A stretch of DNA of 7,730 bases from Gammaproteobacteria bacterium RIFCSPHIGHO2_12_FULL_37_34 (lineage in GTDB: Bacteria; Pseudomonadota; Gammaproteobacteria; DSM-16500): the NCBI GenBank assembly GCA_001801495.1, contig MGXW01000041.1, positions 1 to 7,730 on the forward strand, read 5' to 3'. Positions 6,780 to 7,730 of the stretch are shown piece by piece (position 1 is the stretch's first letter; the number at the start of each line of letters is the position of its first letter). A program made the position numbers and the translations under genes. The notes below the pieces were generated by a model. The model was not told the DNA's origin. It did not search any database and worked only from the letters and a program-made list of their open reading frames with translations.

Positions 6780-7730
6780 ATGCTTAATTACCATCCTACC
6801 TATAATGAAGTGCAAAAAATAGTTGCCCTTGGGAAAATAAAAGAAATCGAAATATGCTCACGAGATAACAACACAGTTTGTTTATGCATCGACGCTCATG
6901 TTTTTGAGAGATTTGGTATAAAATTTTTAGATCGTGTGAGCACACCAAAAGGAAATGGAACCGTAATTGGCATTGGTGAACTTGCTAATAAAATCACGCC
7001 TCAACGCCCTTATGGTCAGGAGAACTTGTGGTTTCAACTTGACATGGATACCGCTCAGAATAAAGGAGTGAGTTATTGGGAAGGTACATATTGTCGAGAA
7101 GACTTATTAACTAGGAAAATTTCTTTGTTAATAGACGAAGAAATAATGCAGCAACCCATTAATCCATGCTTATTACATGCTCTTCAAAACATCCTTAAAT
7201 ATTCTTATTGGATAATAAATTACCACCTGAATAAGGAACAAGCACAGGCTATTCAAGATATGGTGCTGCGAACATGGTTTTTGTACGCTCATGAATTTGT
7301 TGATAAAAATATCTTACCGCCTGAAATCATTATCCATATCGCAAGTTATCTCACCGCACCTACTCTCCCTACCCATGAATTAACCGATCTTTTTGAAAAA
7401 TACGTTTCTGGTCGCTACCAACGATTTTTATCGGATGCGCTAAAGAAAAGATCAGAGCAATTATCAAACAACATAAAAAATATTGATGCTCAACTGGGAG
7501 AATTAAAATCGCTATTTAGCTATGTAAATTTTTTCTGTAATCCCATCAATGATAAAATATGCCATTTATTAGGTCAAAAAAAAATCTTAGAAAAAAACAA
7601 AAATCAAATCGATCATGTTGTATCGTACAATGATCAAGCACAACTATTCATCCATTCTTTAAAAAAGCTAGAGAAAGATGCCTTTTATGATCAAGAAATT
7701 GAGCCTAGAATAAAAAAATTCAGGATGGAG
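6780..7730 (+). CDS. Large hypothetical protein with SH3-like, F-box-like and coiled-coil segments, 3' truncated by the window edge
   Basis: The frame is open from ATG 6780 to the last base, 317 codons without a stop, so the C-terminus is missing. Residues 40-105 contain FGIKFLDRVSTPKGNGTVIG (45-64), then LWFQLD (83-88) and GVSYW (96-100). I read this as a small SH3-like beta barrel, of a sort I associate with eukaryotic regulatory or ubiquitin-linked proteins; this is inference from pattern. Residues 179-191, LPPEIIIHIASYL, match the first helix of an F-box (LPxEIxxxIxxYL). Residues 212-305 are charged and helical, and 219-248 is a likely coiled coil. There is no signal peptide or membrane segment. 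No Shine-Dalgarno precedes the ATG, and an in-frame TGA at 6756-6758 limits any upstream extension. The gene lies 16 bp after the lipoprotein stop and may rely on its transcript. A host-directed effector is a reasonable hypothesis but unproven. Lys, Asn and Ile are abundant, and the gene is more AT-rich than tldD. Confidence 0.82.
   Translation, partial: MLNYHPTYNEVQKIVALGKIKEIEICSRDNNTVCLCIDAHVFERFGIKFLDRVSTPKGNGTVIGIGELANKITPQRPYGQENLWFQLDMDTAQNKGVSYWEGTYCREDLLTRKISLLIDEEIMQQPINPCLLHALQNILKYSYWIINYHLNKEQAQAIQDMVLRTWFLYAHEFVDKNILPPEIIIHIASYLTAPTLPTHELTDLFEKYVSGRYQRFLSDALKKRSEQLSNNIKNIDAQLGELKSLFSYVNFFCNPINDKICHLLGQKKILEKNKNQIDHVVSYNDQAQLFIHSLKKLEKDAFYDQEIEPRIKKFRME
7314..7352 (+). other. F-box-like motif inside the 6780 gene
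   Basis: These bases encode residues 179-191, LPPEIIIHIASYL, which fit the LPxEIxxxIxxYL core of F-box helix 1 (the Skp1-binding part) at every key position. The following residues, TAPTLPTHELTDLFEKYV, could form the shorter second half, but the hydrophobic pattern there is weaker than in a full F-box of about 45 residues. Short motifs of this type occur in some effectors of intracellular bacteria; chance resemblance remains possible. Confidence 0.5.
7576..7584 (+). repeat. nine-base poly-A tract in coding sequence
   Basis: An uninterrupted run of nine A residues lies within the coiled-coil-rich part of the 6780 gene (codons for QKK around residues 266-268) and is followed by a seven-A run at 7591-7597. 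Such runs are prone to replication and transcription slippage. The frame stays open through both in this copy. This may simply reflect AT-rich Lys coding. Confidence 0.6.

Noticed and set aside
1..7730. CRISPR array, tRNA, rRNA, insertion sequence or toxin-antitoxin locus
   Set aside because: On reading I saw no spaced direct repeats, cloverleaf sequence, transposase or paired small toxin genes; the KilA-N remnant is the only mobile-element-like trace.

Overview
The window looks like a piece of chromosome from an AT-rich, host-associated gammaproteobacterium. Legionellales (Legionella/Coxiella/Berkiella-like) is my best guess. This is inferred from the AT-rich coding style, a linked tldD-pmbA pair whose proteins closely resemble the gammaproteobacterial ones, a KilA-N remnant of a type I remember from such genomes, and a large protein with eukaryote-like motifs at the right edge. 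No rRNA, tRNA, CRISPR array or intact mobile element is visible.

Left arm (1-3483, all + strand). The window opens in a decayed KilA-N-domain gene: an internal deletion has joined the N-terminal DNA-binding part, out of frame, to the C-terminal tail. Next come an unrecognised helical, TPR-like protein (240-1253), a YdfG-type short-chain dehydrogenase (1270-2046), and a seven-helix membrane protein fused to a spermidine-synthase-like Rossmann domain that appears to lack key catalytic residues (2083-3483). Gaps of 16 and 36 bp suggest that the last three genes are co-transcribed.

Centre (3494-6279, - strand). The two subunits of the TldD/TldE metalloprotease lie head to tail with a 4-bp ATGA overlap, tldD first and pmbA (tldE) second. 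TldD keeps its HExxxH zinc site and late Cys; PmbA lacks the zinc motif, as in the known heterodimer. The operon converges on the left arm across only 10 bp, and a perfect small hairpin there contains both stop codons. A sigma70-like promoter and a good ribosome binding site sit directly upstream of a tldD start that gives a 480-residue protein of normal length.

Right arm (6374-7730, + strand). A small predicted outer-membrane lipoprotein is transcribed divergently from tldD, from a promoter region that overlaps the tldD promoter. Sixteen bases further on, an open frame starts and runs off the window. It encodes at least 317 residues with a possible SH3-like barrel, an F-box-like helix and a coiled-coil-rich C-terminal part. 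It is the best candidate here for an undescribed, possibly host-directed protein.

The genes do not form one obvious pathway. The tldDE pair is housekeeping-like peptide processing with no nearby peptide precursor, while both edges carry lineage-specific or decaying accessory genes. No gap between genes exceeds about 95 bp.
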